DNA of 64,000 bases from Manganitrophus sp963718695 (GTDB lineage: Bacteria > Nitrospirota > Nitrospiria > SBBL01 > Manganitrophaceae): assembly GCA_963718695.1 (NCBI GenBank), contig OY970371.1, forward strand, positions 2,666,001-2,730,000, in the 5' to 3' direction. The position numbers and the translations under genes are program-made. A model generated the notes under the pieces. The model did no database searches. It worked only from the letters and a program-made list of their open reading frames with translations, and was not told the DNA's origin. Within the stretch, counting starts at the first letter, position 1; each line of letters starts with the position of its first letter. Shown one piece after another: positions 32,495-41,736 of the stretch.

Positions 32495-34948
32495 TTATTG
32501 TCCCAAAAGAACCGAAACCGAATTCCCGCTCCGGTTCACCACGACAAGATCAAGTCTGGAATTCGCATTCGGATCATTCAGGTCATACGGATCATTCGGC
32601 GGATCATCATCAAAATAACCTGTGGCTGCGGCGACCGGATTTTTCCCTTCCCCGAGGATCTCCTCTCGGGAAGGCCCAAAGGTCCCGTCTCCGACCCCCA
32701 GATAGATCGTAACTGATTCGGTATTGTCTTGGGTATTGCCCGTGGGATGGAAATTCGGAATGATCAGGTCCGGTTTTCTATCCCGGTTAAAGTCCCCCAC
32801 CGCAATCCCTTGGGGCTCCAATCCAACCGGGAAGCGGGTCGGCGCTGCAAAACCGCCGGTCCCGTCGTTCAGGAAGATCGAAACCGTCCCGCTCTCGTTA
32901 TTCACCACTGCCAGATCGGGAGTGCCGTCTTCGTCGAAGTCTTCCGAAACCAAGGCCACCGGCCGATGGAACGCATCGGTCCCGATCGAAAAGGAGACCG
33001 GCGGATCAAACGTGCCGTCCCCGTTCCCCGAGAGAAGGGAGATCTCATTGATCAGACCGTTGGCAACAACCAGATCAAGGTTCATATCCCCGTCCACATC
33101 AACGGCTACGACTCCCGAAGGGCTGGTTTCCGCCGGAAAGAGAACCGGCGTACCGAATCCTCCCGCCCCGTCTCCCAGGAGGAAGGAGACATTTCCGATG
33201 CCGTTCATCACCGCGGTGACGGCCACATCGTCGTTTCCATCCTCGTTGAAGTCGGCGACGACCAAGTCGGACGGGAAGGTCCGGCCGCTGTCGTCCGGAT
33301 CGATCCAAAGATCAAACGAGACGGCCGCCGCGAAGCCCCCCCCGGTATTGAGAAGCAGCGTCATCGTTCCCACGGCGCCGTTGGAAACGACAAGATCAGG
33401 CATGCCGTCCTTATTGAAGTCTCCCGAGGCAAGATGCTGCGGAAAGCCCTGCACACCGGGAGGGGTCGCCGGAAAATGGACGGCAGCATCAAACGTGCCG
33501 TCTCCGTTCCCGGTCAACAGCGAGACTTCGTGGGTCGCAAAATTCACCACGGCCAAATCGAATAGATCACCCGCATCGAATTTGGCCACCACGACATCGT
33601 TGGGGCTTCCTCCACCCCGGACCGGAAATTCATTCGGCTGACCGAGAAAGGGGAGGATGAAGCTCTGATCCGCTCCAAAGCCGCTTCCCCTGTCGTTGGT
33701 CGCCACGATCCGGTAATGATAAGGGGTGTTCGGCTGCAGACCTGTTAAACTGTCGGAAACCGCCACAAAGGTATTTCCTCCCGATTTTGTTTGTGGCGCC
33801 GTGCTGCTGCCGTAGGCCGTCGTCACCCCCCATTCAAAATAAACCGTCGTTTGGCCTGAGAATCCCAACGGATTGACCTCTCCATGTAAAATCGCCGAGC
33901 CGGTTTTCAAGACCTCGCTCGGAGGCAACGTCACCACCGCCGGGGGCGGGGTCGGAATCGGCGTCGCCGAGGCCTCCTCGGATGGAAGGCTTTCCCCGTG
34001 GGCATTCTCCGCTGTCAGAATGTAATGGTAAGTGGTGTTGTTCGTGAGGCCGATGTGCGTGTAGGTGGTGCCGGAAAGATTTGAAATTTTTGTTCCGTTG
34101 TCCGGGGCCACCCCCGCCGCCGTCCCCCAGTAGACATTGTAAAACTGCGCCCCTGCGGCGGCATTCCAATGGAGGATGACCTCATTGTCGGCCGCGGAAG
34201 CGGTCAGGTTTGTCGGTTGCACCGGAACGGTGTCCGCGGCAAAGGGGGTCGCCGAAACCTCGGCCGACTCCTCGCTCTGGCCCAGACTGTTCTGGGCGGT
34301 GACGACGAAAAAGTAGGTTGTCCCGTTGGTCAGGCTGCCTTCGATATAGACCGTCGCACCTCCCGGAACCTGGGTCCGATTTCCGCCGACAATGGTGTTC
34401 CAATTGTCTCGGTTGATCCCGGAAACGATCGCCCTGTAGAGGAAATAACTCGAGGCGCCGGTGACGGAGTTCCATTCCAAGGTGACCTGACCGTCCGCGG
34501 CGATCGCTCTGAGTCCGGTGGGAGGGAGAGGAAGCGCGGTCGACATCGGTGTCGCGGAGACCTCGGCCGATTCCGCACTCTCCCCCGCCGCATTCACCGC
34601 CGTGACGACAAAATAATAAGTCGTTCCGTCGAAGAGGTCGCTCTGCGTGAAGGGACCGGCGGCCGCGGGATTCCGCTTCCCGAAAGGGAGGGTCTCGTAA
34701 TTCGTTTTCGTCACCCCCGGGTCGGCCGCCACGTAGACATTGTAAGAGGTCGCCCCGTCGACCGGGTCCCATCCGATAACAGCCTCTCCGCTGAATGCGG
34801 TCACAGCAACCCCGGTCGGCGCGGCGGGAGGACGTTCCCCCCGATGCCGGCCCCCTCCCCGCCCGCAGGCGTGAAGAGACAAGGCGATGACGAGAAAAAA
34901 AATCCCTACTCCCCGGAAGGAGAGAGGGCTTAACTTGATCCGGTTCAT
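32495..34948 (-). CDS. Surface lipoprotein with fibronectin type III and FG-GAP repeats
   Basis: About 817 residues. The lipobox is LHAC (Cys28). Three fibronectin III domains follow (each opening PPTGLRAIAADGQVTLEW-like and ending SAEVSATP), then one more beta domain (about 340-430, SEVLKTGSAILHGEVNPLGFSGQTTVYFEWG). Six or so FG-GAP/VCBS repeats form a predicted beta-propeller (VVAKFDAGDLFDLAVVN, SGDFNKDGMPDLVVSN, VVADFNEDGNDDVAVT, VAVDVDGDMNLDLVVAN) with DxDxDG-type calcium loops. This is an outer-surface adhesin or scaffold architecture. The ATG at 34948 is 24 bases from a promoter. The FG-GAP part resembles that of the large lipoprotein at 60127-63909. Confidence 0.88.
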   Translation of the reverse strand: MNRIKLSPLSFRGVGIFFLVIALSLHACGRGGGRHRGERPPAAPTGVAVTAFSGEAVIGWDPVDGATSYNVYVAADPGVTKTNYETLPFGKRNPAAAGPFTQSDLFDGTTYYFVVTAVNAAGESAESAEVSATPMSTALPLPPTGLRAIAADGQVTLEWNSVTGASSYFLYRAIVSGINRDNWNTIVGGNRTQVPGGATVYIEGSLTNGTTYFFVVTAQNSLGQSEESAEVSATPFAADTVPVQPTNLTASAADNEVILHWNAAAGAQFYNVYWGTAAGVAPDNGTKISNLSGTTYTHIGLTNNTTYHYILTAENAHGESLPSEEASATPIPTPPPAVVTLPPSEVLKTGSAILHGEVNPLGFSGQTTVYFEWGVTTAYGSSTAPQTKSGGNTFVAVSDSLTGLQPNTPYHYRIVATNDRGSGFGADQSFILPFLGQPNEFPVRGGGSPNDVVVAKFDAGDLFDLAVVNFATHEVSLLTGNGDGTFDAAVHFPATPPGVQGFPQHLASGDFNKDGMPDLVVSNGAVGTMTLLLNTGGGFAAAVSFDLWIDPDDSGRTFPSDLVVADFNEDGNDDVAVTAVMNGIGNVSFLLGDGAGGFGTPVLFPAETSPSGVVAVDVDGDMNLDLVVANGLINEISLLSGNGDGTFDPPVSFSIGTDAFHRPVALVSEDFDEDGTPDLAVVNNESGTVSIFLNDGTGGFAAPTRFPVGLEPQGIAVGDFNRDRKPDLIIPNFHPTGNTQDNTESVTIYLGVGDGTFGPSREEILGEGKNPVAAATGYFDDDPPNDPYDLNDPNANSRLDLVVVNRSGNSVSVLLGQ

Positions 34949-34978
34949 GGGTTTCCCAGATGTTTCATACTCCATTTG

Positions 34979-35007
34979 AGTGTAACAGCCGATCCCCCTT
35001 TTGACAA
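34979..35007 (-). promoter_or_regulatory. Sigma70 promoter of the FN3/FG-GAP lipoprotein gene
   Basis: Minus strand: TTGTCA (35002-35007), a 17-base spacer, TACACT (34979-34984), same -10 as the mpl promoter. Confidence 0.6.
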
Positions 35008-35042
35008 GAAAACGGGCCGATCCGCTCGCCGCGGTCCGAACC

Positions 35043-35071
35043 TTGACGTGTTCCACCCAATCCTCTATAAT
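35043..35071 (+). promoter_or_regulatory. Sigma70 promoter of lysS-lolC-lolD
   Basis: TTGACG (35043-35048), a 17-base spacer, TATAAT (35066-35071). The leader to lysS is about 72 bases. Confidence 0.7.
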
Positions 35072-35149
35072 GATTTGATTTTTGAAGGATTCTCACCGCT
35101 CAGAAAGTCGTTCCAACCAAATACGAACAGTTGAGGAGTTTCATCCGAG

Positions 35150-36658
35150 ATGGAAGAAACCAACGACCAGATTGCCCAGCGGATCAAGAAGCTGGAGATG
35201 CTCCGCGCCGCCGGAATCGATCCGTACGGGACCCGTTTCGAGGGGAAGACGCCGCTGACCGAGATCGTGGAGAAGTACCAGACCTCCAGCAAGGAAGCCC
35301 TTGAGACGCAACCGGTCACCTTTAAGATTTCAGGAAGGATGATCTCGCTTCGTCGGTTCGGAAAAGCCGCTTTCTCTCATCTGCAAGACGCCACCGGTCG
35401 GCTTCAGGTCTATTTTAAAAAAGATCACCTCGGGGAAGCCGGGTACGACCTCTTCGAGAAGCTCGATATCGGCGACTACATCGGGGTCGAAGGGCCCCTC
35501 TTTCGGACCAAGACCGACGAGCTGACCCTTCAAGCCGATCGCCTGACCCTCCTCTCCAAATCGCTTCGCCCCCTTCCAGAGAAATGGCACGGATTGACCA
35601 ACGTCGAGACCCGCTACCGGATGCGATATGTCGATCTGATCGCCAACCCGGAAGTTCGGAAGGTCTTTGCGCTCCGTAGCATGATCATCGATTCGATCCG
35701 CCGCTTTCTGACGCAGCATGGATTCCTGGAGGTGGAGACGCCGATGATGCACCCGATCCCCGGCGGGGCCGCGGCGCGTCCCTTCATCACACACCACAAC
35801 ACCCTGGGGGTCGATCTTTATTTGAGGATTGCGCCTGAGCTTTATCTAAAGCGGCTGATCGTCGGGGGGTTCGAGCGGGTCTTCGAGATCAACCGAAATT
35901 TTCGGAACGAAGGGATCTCGACGATTCACAACCCCGAATTCACCATGCTCGAATTCTACATGGCCTACGCCGATTACCGCGACCTGATGTCGTTCACCGA
36001 ATCACTCTTCACGACCGTGGCGAAGGAGGTCTTGGGAACGCTGACGTTTGAATACCAAGGGAAAGAGATCGACTTCACTCCCCCCTGGCGCCGGCTCGCC
36101 TACCTCGATGCGATCGCGGAGAAATATCAGGTCGCCGTGAGCGACCTCTCCGATCCGCAGAAGGTCGCCGCGCTGATGCAGCGGGCGGGGCTGCCGATCA
36201 AACAAGGCGCCTCCCTCGGAAAACAGTTGAACGATCTTTTTGAGATGACGGTCGAGCCGGAGCTGACGGGACCGGTCTTCATCACCGACTATCCGACGGA
36301 GATCTCCCCGCTGGCAAAGCGAAAACCGGATCAGCCGCATCTGACCGAGCGGTTTGAGATGTATATCGCCTCGCGCGAGATCGCAAACGCCTTCTCCGAA
36401 TTAAACGACCCGCACGATCAGCGATCCCGCTTCGAATCGCAGGTGGCCCAGCGGGCCGCCGGCGATTTGGAAGCCCACGTGATGGATGAGGACTACCTCC
36501 GCGCCCTGGAATATGGAATGCCCCCGACCGCGGGGGAAGGGATTGGGATCGACCGGCTGGTGATGTTGTTGACCAATCAGAGCTCGATTCGCGACGTGAT
36601 CCTCTTTCCGCAGATGAGACCGGAACACCGCTCCCCCTCCGCCGCGGAGAAGGAATAA
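35150..36658 (+). CDS. lysS: Lysyl-tRNA synthetase, class II
   Basis: 502 residues, standard length. The N-terminal OB anticodon-binding domain (about 55-160: VTFKISGRMISLRRFGKAAFSHLQD) is followed by the class II core. Motif 2 is FEINRNFRNEGISTIHNPEFTMLEFY and motif 3 is GIGIDRLVMLL. Lys-recognition residues sit in ELYLKRLIVGGFERVFE. It charges tRNA-Lys in the cytoplasm. GAG-rich sequence precedes the ATG. lolC starts 21 bases downstream; lysS-lolCD linkage is common in several diderm phyla. Confidence 0.97.
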   Translation: MEETNDQIAQRIKKLEMLRAAGIDPYGTRFEGKTPLTEIVEKYQTSSKEALETQPVTFKISGRMISLRRFGKAAFSHLQDATGRLQVYFKKDHLGEAGYDLFEKLDIGDYIGVEGPLFRTKTDELTLQADRLTLLSKSLRPLPEKWHGLTNVETRYRMRYVDLIANPEVRKVFALRSMIIDSIRRFLTQHGFLEVETPMMHPIPGGAAARPFITHHNTLGVDLYLRIAPELYLKRLIVGGFERVFEINRNFRNEGISTIHNPEFTMLEFYMAYADYRDLMSFTESLFTTVAKEVLGTLTFEYQGKEIDFTPPWRRLAYLDAIAEKYQVAVSDLSDPQKVAALMQRAGLPIKQGASLGKQLNDLFEMTVEPELTGPVFITDYPTEISPLAKRKPDQPHLTERFEMYIASREIANAFSELNDPHDQRSRFESQVAQRAAGDLEAHVMDEDYLRALEYGMPPTAGEGIGIDRLVMLLTNQSSIRDVILFPQMRPEHRSPSAAEKE

Positions 36659-36679
36659 TTTCGCAACGGAAAGGATGGG

Positions 36680-37987
36680 ATGGCATTTCCTTACGAGTTT
36701 TTCGTCGGCCTTCGCTACCTGAAGGCCAAACGGCGCCAAAAAAGCATTTCCCTGAATACGCTGATCTCGATCGGCGGGGTCATGGTCGGTGTCGCTGCAC
36801 TGATCGCCACCCTCGCCGTCATGACCGGCTTCAAGGAAGATCTCCGCGATAAGATCCTCGGAACCAACTCCCACATCGTCATCACCGACCGGACCCGTGA
36901 TGAAATCCCGGAATACCCTCGGCTGGTCGACGAAGCGAAGAAGGTTCCCCACGTCGTGGCCGCCACCCCTTTTATCTTCAGACAGGTCCTCCTCTCCTCT
37001 GATACCAACGTCTTCGGCGTGGTCCTGCGCGGAATTAATCCCGAGACCGAGGCGGAGGTCACCGAAATCGGCAAAAATATCGTCGAAGGACGACTCGACT
37101 ATTTGACGAATCCGCCTGATTCCTCCCTTCCCGAAGAGGGGATCAGCGAGACGGAGGGGGAGCCGGAGAAGATCATCCCCGGAATCATTATCGGCAGGGA
37201 ACTGGCGGGCCGCTTGGGGGCGTTCCTCGGAGATCGGATCAACATCGTCTCTCCGGTCGGCAAAGAGGGAACCTCGATCGGAAAATCGCTCACCGGCCCG
37301 ATGGGCTTTACGCCGAAGATCCGGAAATTCCGGGTGGTCGGCATTTTCGATTCCGGCATGTACGAATATGACTCCTCGCTCGCCTATATCTCCATCAAAG
37401 AGGCGCAGAACTTTTTTAATCTCTCCGACGCGGTCACCGGGATCGAGGTGAAGGTCGACGATATCTTCATCGCCGACCGGGTGGCGCAGCAGATCGAGAC
37501 CCATCTCGGTTTTCCTTACCAGGCCCGCGACTGGATGAAGCTCAACCGGAATCTCTTCTCGGCGCTGCAGCTTGAAAAGATGATGATGTTCATCATCCTG
37601 GTCTTGATCATCCTGGTCGCCTCCTTCAATATCGTCAGCACCCTCACAATGACGGTGGTGGAAAAGAGCCGGGAGATCGCCATCTTAAAGGCGATGGGAG
37701 CGACGCGGGAGTCGATCATGCGGATCTTCATGCTGGAGGGAGTGATCATCGGCCTGGTGGGGGTGATCCTTGGAACGCCGTTGGGACTCGTCGTTTGTTG
37801 GGTGCTTCAGAAATTCTATACCCTGCCGGCCGACATCTACTACATCAGCCATCTGCCGGTTAAGATCAACGCGCTCGATGTCTTGGTTGTCTCATTGGCG
37901 GCGGTCCTCATCGGTTTTTTCGCCACCCTCTACCCCTCTTGGCAGGCCGCCAAGCTCGACCCCGCCGAGGCGCTGCGGTATGAGTAA
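36680..37987 (+). CDS. lolC: Lipoprotein-releasing ABC permease LolC/LolE type
   Basis: 435 residues. An N-terminal helix (about 25-47: TLISIGGVMVGVAALIATLAVMTG) is followed by a large periplasmic MacB_PCD-like domain (about 50-265). Three C-terminal helices form the FtsX domain (MMFIILVLIILVASFNIVSTL, GVIIGLVGVILGTPLGLVVCW, VLVVSLAAVLIGFFATLYP). The coupling segment KSREIAILKAMGATRESI is diagnostic. With LolD it releases outer-membrane lipoproteins from the inner membrane. Only one permease gene is present, suggesting a homodimer rather than a LolC-LolE pair. Confidence 0.94.
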   Translation: MAFPYEFFVGLRYLKAKRRQKSISLNTLISIGGVMVGVAALIATLAVMTGFKEDLRDKILGTNSHIVITDRTRDEIPEYPRLVDEAKKVPHVVAATPFIFRQVLLSSDTNVFGVVLRGINPETEAEVTEIGKNIVEGRLDYLTNPPDSSLPEEGISETEGEPEKIIPGIIIGRELAGRLGAFLGDRINIVSPVGKEGTSIGKSLTGPMGFTPKIRKFRVVGIFDSGMYEYDSSLAYISIKEAQNFFNLSDAVTGIEVKVDDIFIADRVAQQIETHLGFPYQARDWMKLNRNLFSALQLEKMMMFIILVLIILVASFNIVSTLTMTVVEKSREIAILKAMGATRESIMRIFMLEGVIIGLVGVILGTPLGLVVCWVLQKFYTLPADIYYISHLPVKINALDVLVVSLAAVLIGFFATLYPSWQAAKLDPAEALRYE

Positions 37988-38011
37988 CGCCGCCCGATTG
38001 GAATTCTATTC

Positions 38012-38680
38012 ATGATTGAAGTCATCGACCTCTATAAATCGTTCCCGATCGCCGGCAAGGAGCTGGTCATCCTGAAGGGGGTCACGATCTCCATTCAAAA
38101 GGGAGAACTGTTGGCGATCGTCGGCGCTTCCGGCGTCGGCAAGAGCACCCTTCTCCATCTCCTCGGCGCACTCGACCGCCCGACCTCGGGAAAGATCTTC
38201 TTCGAAGGGGTCGACCTCTTCTCCCGGTCCGATCGGGAATTGGCTGAATTCCGGAATCGCAAGATCGGTTATGTCTTTCAATTCCATCATCTTCTTCCCG
38301 AATTCACGGCGCTCGAAAATGTGATGATGCCGGGATTGATCCAGCGGATGGATCGAAAGCGGATCGAGGCGACCGCCCAGGAGACGCTCGAATCGGTCGG
38401 ACTGGGACATCGGCTGACCCATCGGCCGGGGCAACTCTCCGGCGGAGAGCAACAACGGGTCGCCATCGCCCGGGCGCTGGTGCTGCAGCCGCAACTCATT
38501 CTGGCCGACGAGCCGACCGGCAACCTCGACACGCACACGAGTGATGAAGTCTTCGGCCTGTTAAAAAAACTCAACCGCGAGAGGGGGACCACCTTCGTCC
38601 TGGTGACGCACAACGAAAAGTTGTCGCTCCAAGCCGATCGGCTCATCAAAATGGTCGATGGGAAGATTGAAGGAATGTAA
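38012..38680 (+). CDS. lolD: Lipoprotein-releasing ABC ATPase LolD
   Basis: 222 residues, a single nucleotide-binding domain. It has Walker A GASGVGKSTLLHLLG, Q-loop QFHHLLPEFTALEN, signature LSGGEQQRVAIARAL, Walker B LILADEPTGNLD and the switch His in VLVTHNEKL. It powers the preceding permease. The window encodes at least five lipoproteins that would need this system. The gene ends 16 bases from the convergent hybrid kinase. Confidence 0.95.
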   Translation: MIEVIDLYKSFPIAGKELVILKGVTISIQKGELLAIVGASGVGKSTLLHLLGALDRPTSGKIFFEGVDLFSRSDRELAEFRNRKIGYVFQFHHLLPEFTALENVMMPGLIQRMDRKRIEATAQETLESVGLGHRLTHRPGQLSGGEQQRVAIARALVLQPQLILADEPTGNLDTHTSDEVFGLLKKLNRERGTTFVLVTHNEKLSLQADRLIKMVDGKIEGM

Positions 38681-38696
38681 GGAAGTTTCTCCTGGA

Positions 38697-41540
38697 TTAG
38701 GTAGGGGCCGCCCGATCCGAGGAACGATCGGGAGCCCGATGCGATTCCCTTGGAACTCCGACCAGGCCCGCCACCACGGCGACCAACCCGGCGGGATCAA
38801 CCGGTTTGGGAACATGCTGATGGAACCCGGCCAGGAGGGCCCGTCGTTGATCGGCCCTTCCGGCATACGCAGTCAACGCCACCGCCGGGATTCCCCTCTC
38901 CCCGCGCTCCGCTTCTTCTGCCCGCACCTTTCGGATCAGCGAATAGCCATCCTCTCCCGGCATCTCAATATCGCTTACCAAGAGATCGGGCTTTTTCTCC
39001 TTGAGCGCTTCGATCGCCTCCCGGACCGATGAAACGGTGATCACTCGGGCGCCTGATCTTTGAAGAATCAGCGTCAGCAGCTCGCGGGCATCGACCTCAT
39101 CATCCACCAACAGGATCTCGATTCCCTCCAGGGTCCTGCCGGATGCCAGCGGGAACATTCCTTCCTCCGAGCGGTTCATCTCCGGATCGAGCGATGCCTC
39201 GGAAGGAACCTTGAGCGGAAGCGTCACCATGAAGTTCGCTCCCCATCCCTCGCCGGGGCTGTCTGCCGAGATGGTCCCGCCATGGAGTTCCACCAGATGG
39301 CGAACGATCGCCAAGCCCAGCCCCAACCCTCCATAGAATCGGGTGCTCGTTCTCTCCGCTTGCCGGAATCGATCAAAAACATAAGGGAGAAATTCGGGAT
39401 GAATACCGATCCCCGTATCTCGGACAAGGATCTGGACGGCGGAGTCGATCCGATTGATCTCAATATCGACCCGGCCTCCGGCCGGGGTAAATTTGATCGC
39501 GTTGGACAGCAAATTCCAGACGACCTGTTGCAACCGGTCCGGGTCGCCCGAGATCGGTCCGATTTCTTCATCAAAGACCGCCTCAAGCGTGATTCCCTTC
39601 GCGTCTGCCGCCGTTTTCACCGTCTCAATCGCCGCCTCGATCACCGGCCTCAACTCGATGGAGCGGACGTCGAGCCGAAGTTTCCCGGCGATGATCCGGG
39701 AGACATCGAGGAGATCATCGATCAACTGTGCCTGCGCCTTGGCGTTCCGCTCGATGGTTTCATAGGCCGAGACAACCGTCTCTCGATCAAGATCTCCCAT
39801 CTGGAGCAGCCGGGCCCATCCGTAGATGGCGTTTAAGGGGGTTCGCAGTTCATGGGAGACGGTCGCCAGGAATTCATCCTTGGCCCGGTTGGCCGCTTCC
39901 GCCTCCTGCCGCGCCTGCTGCTCACGGGCGAGCAGACGAACCCGCTCCTCTTCCGCCCGACGCCGCTCGGTGACATCGCTGGCCAGAATAAGCAGCGCAT
40001 TTCTCCCCTTGAATAAGATGGGACTGTGCGTGATCTCCACCTCGATGATGGCGCCGTCTTTCTTACGATGCCGCCATACCCCGGCGGAGCGAAGCCCCGA
40101 AGCCATCTCCTTGGGAATATCCACATTTTTTTGGGCCAGCTTTGGGATATCCTCCGGCGGACGGATCTCTTTGATCGTCATCGACAAAAATTCCTCGCGG
40201 GAGTAGCCGTAATGCCGGATCGCCGCTTCGTTCACCTCCAGAAAGGCCATGCTCTCGATATCGTAAACCCACATCGGCTGCGGGTTGGTCTCAAAAAGAA
40301 GGCGGTATTGCGTCTCGCTTTCTTGAAGCTTCTGCTCAATCCGCTTGAGTCCCGAGATATCGACCATTGAAGCGAGCCAGCCGGTCAACTCTCCCCGGCT
40401 GTTCTTCAGCGGCACAGGCGTCACCAGAACATCGAACCGCTCTCCGCTTCGACGTTGGTACCGCAGTTCATAGCCGTGCGGGGAGTCCTTCCCCCCCAAC
40501 CTCGCTTTGAAAACATTGCTGATCCGGTCCATCTCCTCGGGCGGCCAGTAGACGAAGGGCGGCGTTGCACCCACCAGCTCCTCCTCGCTCCATCCGAACA
40601 TCTCGCAGAAGGCACAATTGACATAGGTCTGGCGGCCGCTCAGATCAATGACGGCGATCCCGGCAGGAGTGGCATTTTCGATCGCCTGTCGGAAGGCAAA
40701 CTCGCCCTGCAGTTTCTCCTCAACCTGCTTTCGCGCGGTGACATCCATGCAGAGACCGACGAACCGCTCCGCCTCCCCATTGGGATCGTAGAAGACGCGG
40801 CCGCGGGCCTCCACCCACGCCGTCTCCCCGTCCGGCTTGATGATCCGATACTCTACGCCGTAGTCGGTCCTTTTTTCTTGGATGGTCTGTTGAACCCGAT
40901 TCAAGACCCCATTTAAATCGTCGGGGTGAATATCACGTTTGAAGTCTTCGAAGGTGCCGCCGAATGTTCCCGGCGCCAGACCATGAATCCGTTCGAGGTT
41001 CGGGGACCAGGCCACCCTTCCGCCCCGGATGTCAAACTCGAAGATCCCCATTCTGCCCGCTTCGAGCGCGATTTTGAGAAGCGCCTCGCTTTTATGCCAT
41101 GCCTCCTCTGTCTGTTGCTGTGCCGTGTTGTCTTGGACAAGAGAGATAAACCCCTTCACCTTTCCGTCTACCCAATGCGGGGAATAGGTCGCCTGAATAT
41201 CGCGCTCCCTGCCGTCGCGATAGGAAACTTTGCCGTCAAAGGCGACGCGTTCTCCCGAGAGCGCCTTTTCGAAATGGGGAAGAAGCGAAGCATAGGCCCC
41301 ATCGCCCAGGACCTCTTTGACATGTCGTCCATTAAGATCGGAGGGACGCTGACCGAACCACGCTTCATACACGCTATTGTTGAACCGATAACGATGCCCT
41401 GCATCGACATAGGCAATGAGGGCCGGGATGGAATCGGTGATTAAGCGGAGCTTTTCGATCTCCTCAGCCGTGCTGACTCCCGCCAGTTCGACTTCTATGC
41501 CCGACGGCCTGGTTTCTTTTTTCTGCATATCCTCTTTCAT
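38697..41540 (-). CDS. Hybrid sensor histidine kinase with four PAS domains
   Basis: 947 residues with no membrane helix, so cytosolic. Four PAS domains are visible at about 27-140, 150-275, 285-410 and 415-535 (SIPALIAYVDAGHRYRFNN; RMGIFEFDIRGGRVAWS; ATPAGIAVIDLSGRQTYVN; NPQPMWVYDIESMAFLEVN). HisKA follows with ATVSHELRTPLNAIYG (phospho-His), then HATPase (VVWNLLSNAIKFTPAGG, DTGIGI, GGLGLGLAIVRHLVELHGG). A C-terminal receiver (about 815-935, LLVSDIEMPGEDGYSLI) completes it. There is no regulator next to it. The two orphan receivers in the window are possible relay partners. Confidence 0.93.
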   Translation of the reverse strand: MKEDMQKKETRPSGIEVELAGVSTAEEIEKLRLITDSIPALIAYVDAGHRYRFNNSVYEAWFGQRPSDLNGRHVKEVLGDGAYASLLPHFEKALSGERVAFDGKVSYRDGRERDIQATYSPHWVDGKVKGFISLVQDNTAQQQTEEAWHKSEALLKIALEAGRMGIFEFDIRGGRVAWSPNLERIHGLAPGTFGGTFEDFKRDIHPDDLNGVLNRVQQTIQEKRTDYGVEYRIIKPDGETAWVEARGRVFYDPNGEAERFVGLCMDVTARKQVEEKLQGEFAFRQAIENATPAGIAVIDLSGRQTYVNCAFCEMFGWSEEELVGATPPFVYWPPEEMDRISNVFKARLGGKDSPHGYELRYQRRSGERFDVLVTPVPLKNSRGELTGWLASMVDISGLKRIEQKLQESETQYRLLFETNPQPMWVYDIESMAFLEVNEAAIRHYGYSREEFLSMTIKEIRPPEDIPKLAQKNVDIPKEMASGLRSAGVWRHRKKDGAIIEVEITHSPILFKGRNALLILASDVTERRRAEEERVRLLAREQQARQEAEAANRAKDEFLATVSHELRTPLNAIYGWARLLQMGDLDRETVVSAYETIERNAKAQAQLIDDLLDVSRIIAGKLRLDVRSIELRPVIEAAIETVKTAADAKGITLEAVFDEEIGPISGDPDRLQQVVWNLLSNAIKFTPAGGRVDIEINRIDSAVQILVRDTGIGIHPEFLPYVFDRFRQAERTSTRFYGGLGLGLAIVRHLVELHGGTISADSPGEGWGANFMVTLPLKVPSEASLDPEMNRSEEGMFPLASGRTLEGIEILLVDDEVDARELLTLILQRSGARVITVSSVREAIEALKEKKPDLLVSDIEMPGEDGYSLIRKVRAEEAERGERGIPAVALTAYAGRADQRRALLAGFHQHVPKPVDPAGLVAVVAGLVGVPRESHRAPDRSSDRAAPT

Positions 41541-41688
41541 GTCGTCAATAAATAAGGATCCATAAAGATATATGATTCTAAAGGAACTGATAAAAAAAAT
41601 GCAACCCTAGGATTTGATCGGAATAGGTCTGAGGAGGTCTTAGCGGCCCTTCTCTGGAAAGGCCGGCAAGTCACGATAAGCCTGAAAC

Positions 41689-41718
41689 AAAAAAGGGAGC
41701 GACCCGAAGGTCGCTCCC
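41689..41718 (-). terminator. Intrinsic terminator of the outer-membrane protein gene
   Basis: Read on the minus strand: a perfect 10-bp stem GGGAGCGACC/GGTCGCTCCC with a TTCG tetraloop, followed by TTTTTT. It lies 18 bases after the stop of the 41737-42813 gene. It is a textbook rho-independent terminator. Confidence 0.92.
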
Positions 41719-41736
41719 CCTGTGAGAAAGTCAGTC

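Noticed and set aside
32729..33641. Long open frames opposite the FN3/FG-GAP gene
   Set aside because: Shadows of a high-G+C repetitive gene with clear domains on the other strand.
40926..41444. Long plus-strand frames opposite the hybrid kinase
   Set aside because: Antisense shadows; the minus strand has unmistakable PAS and kinase motifs.
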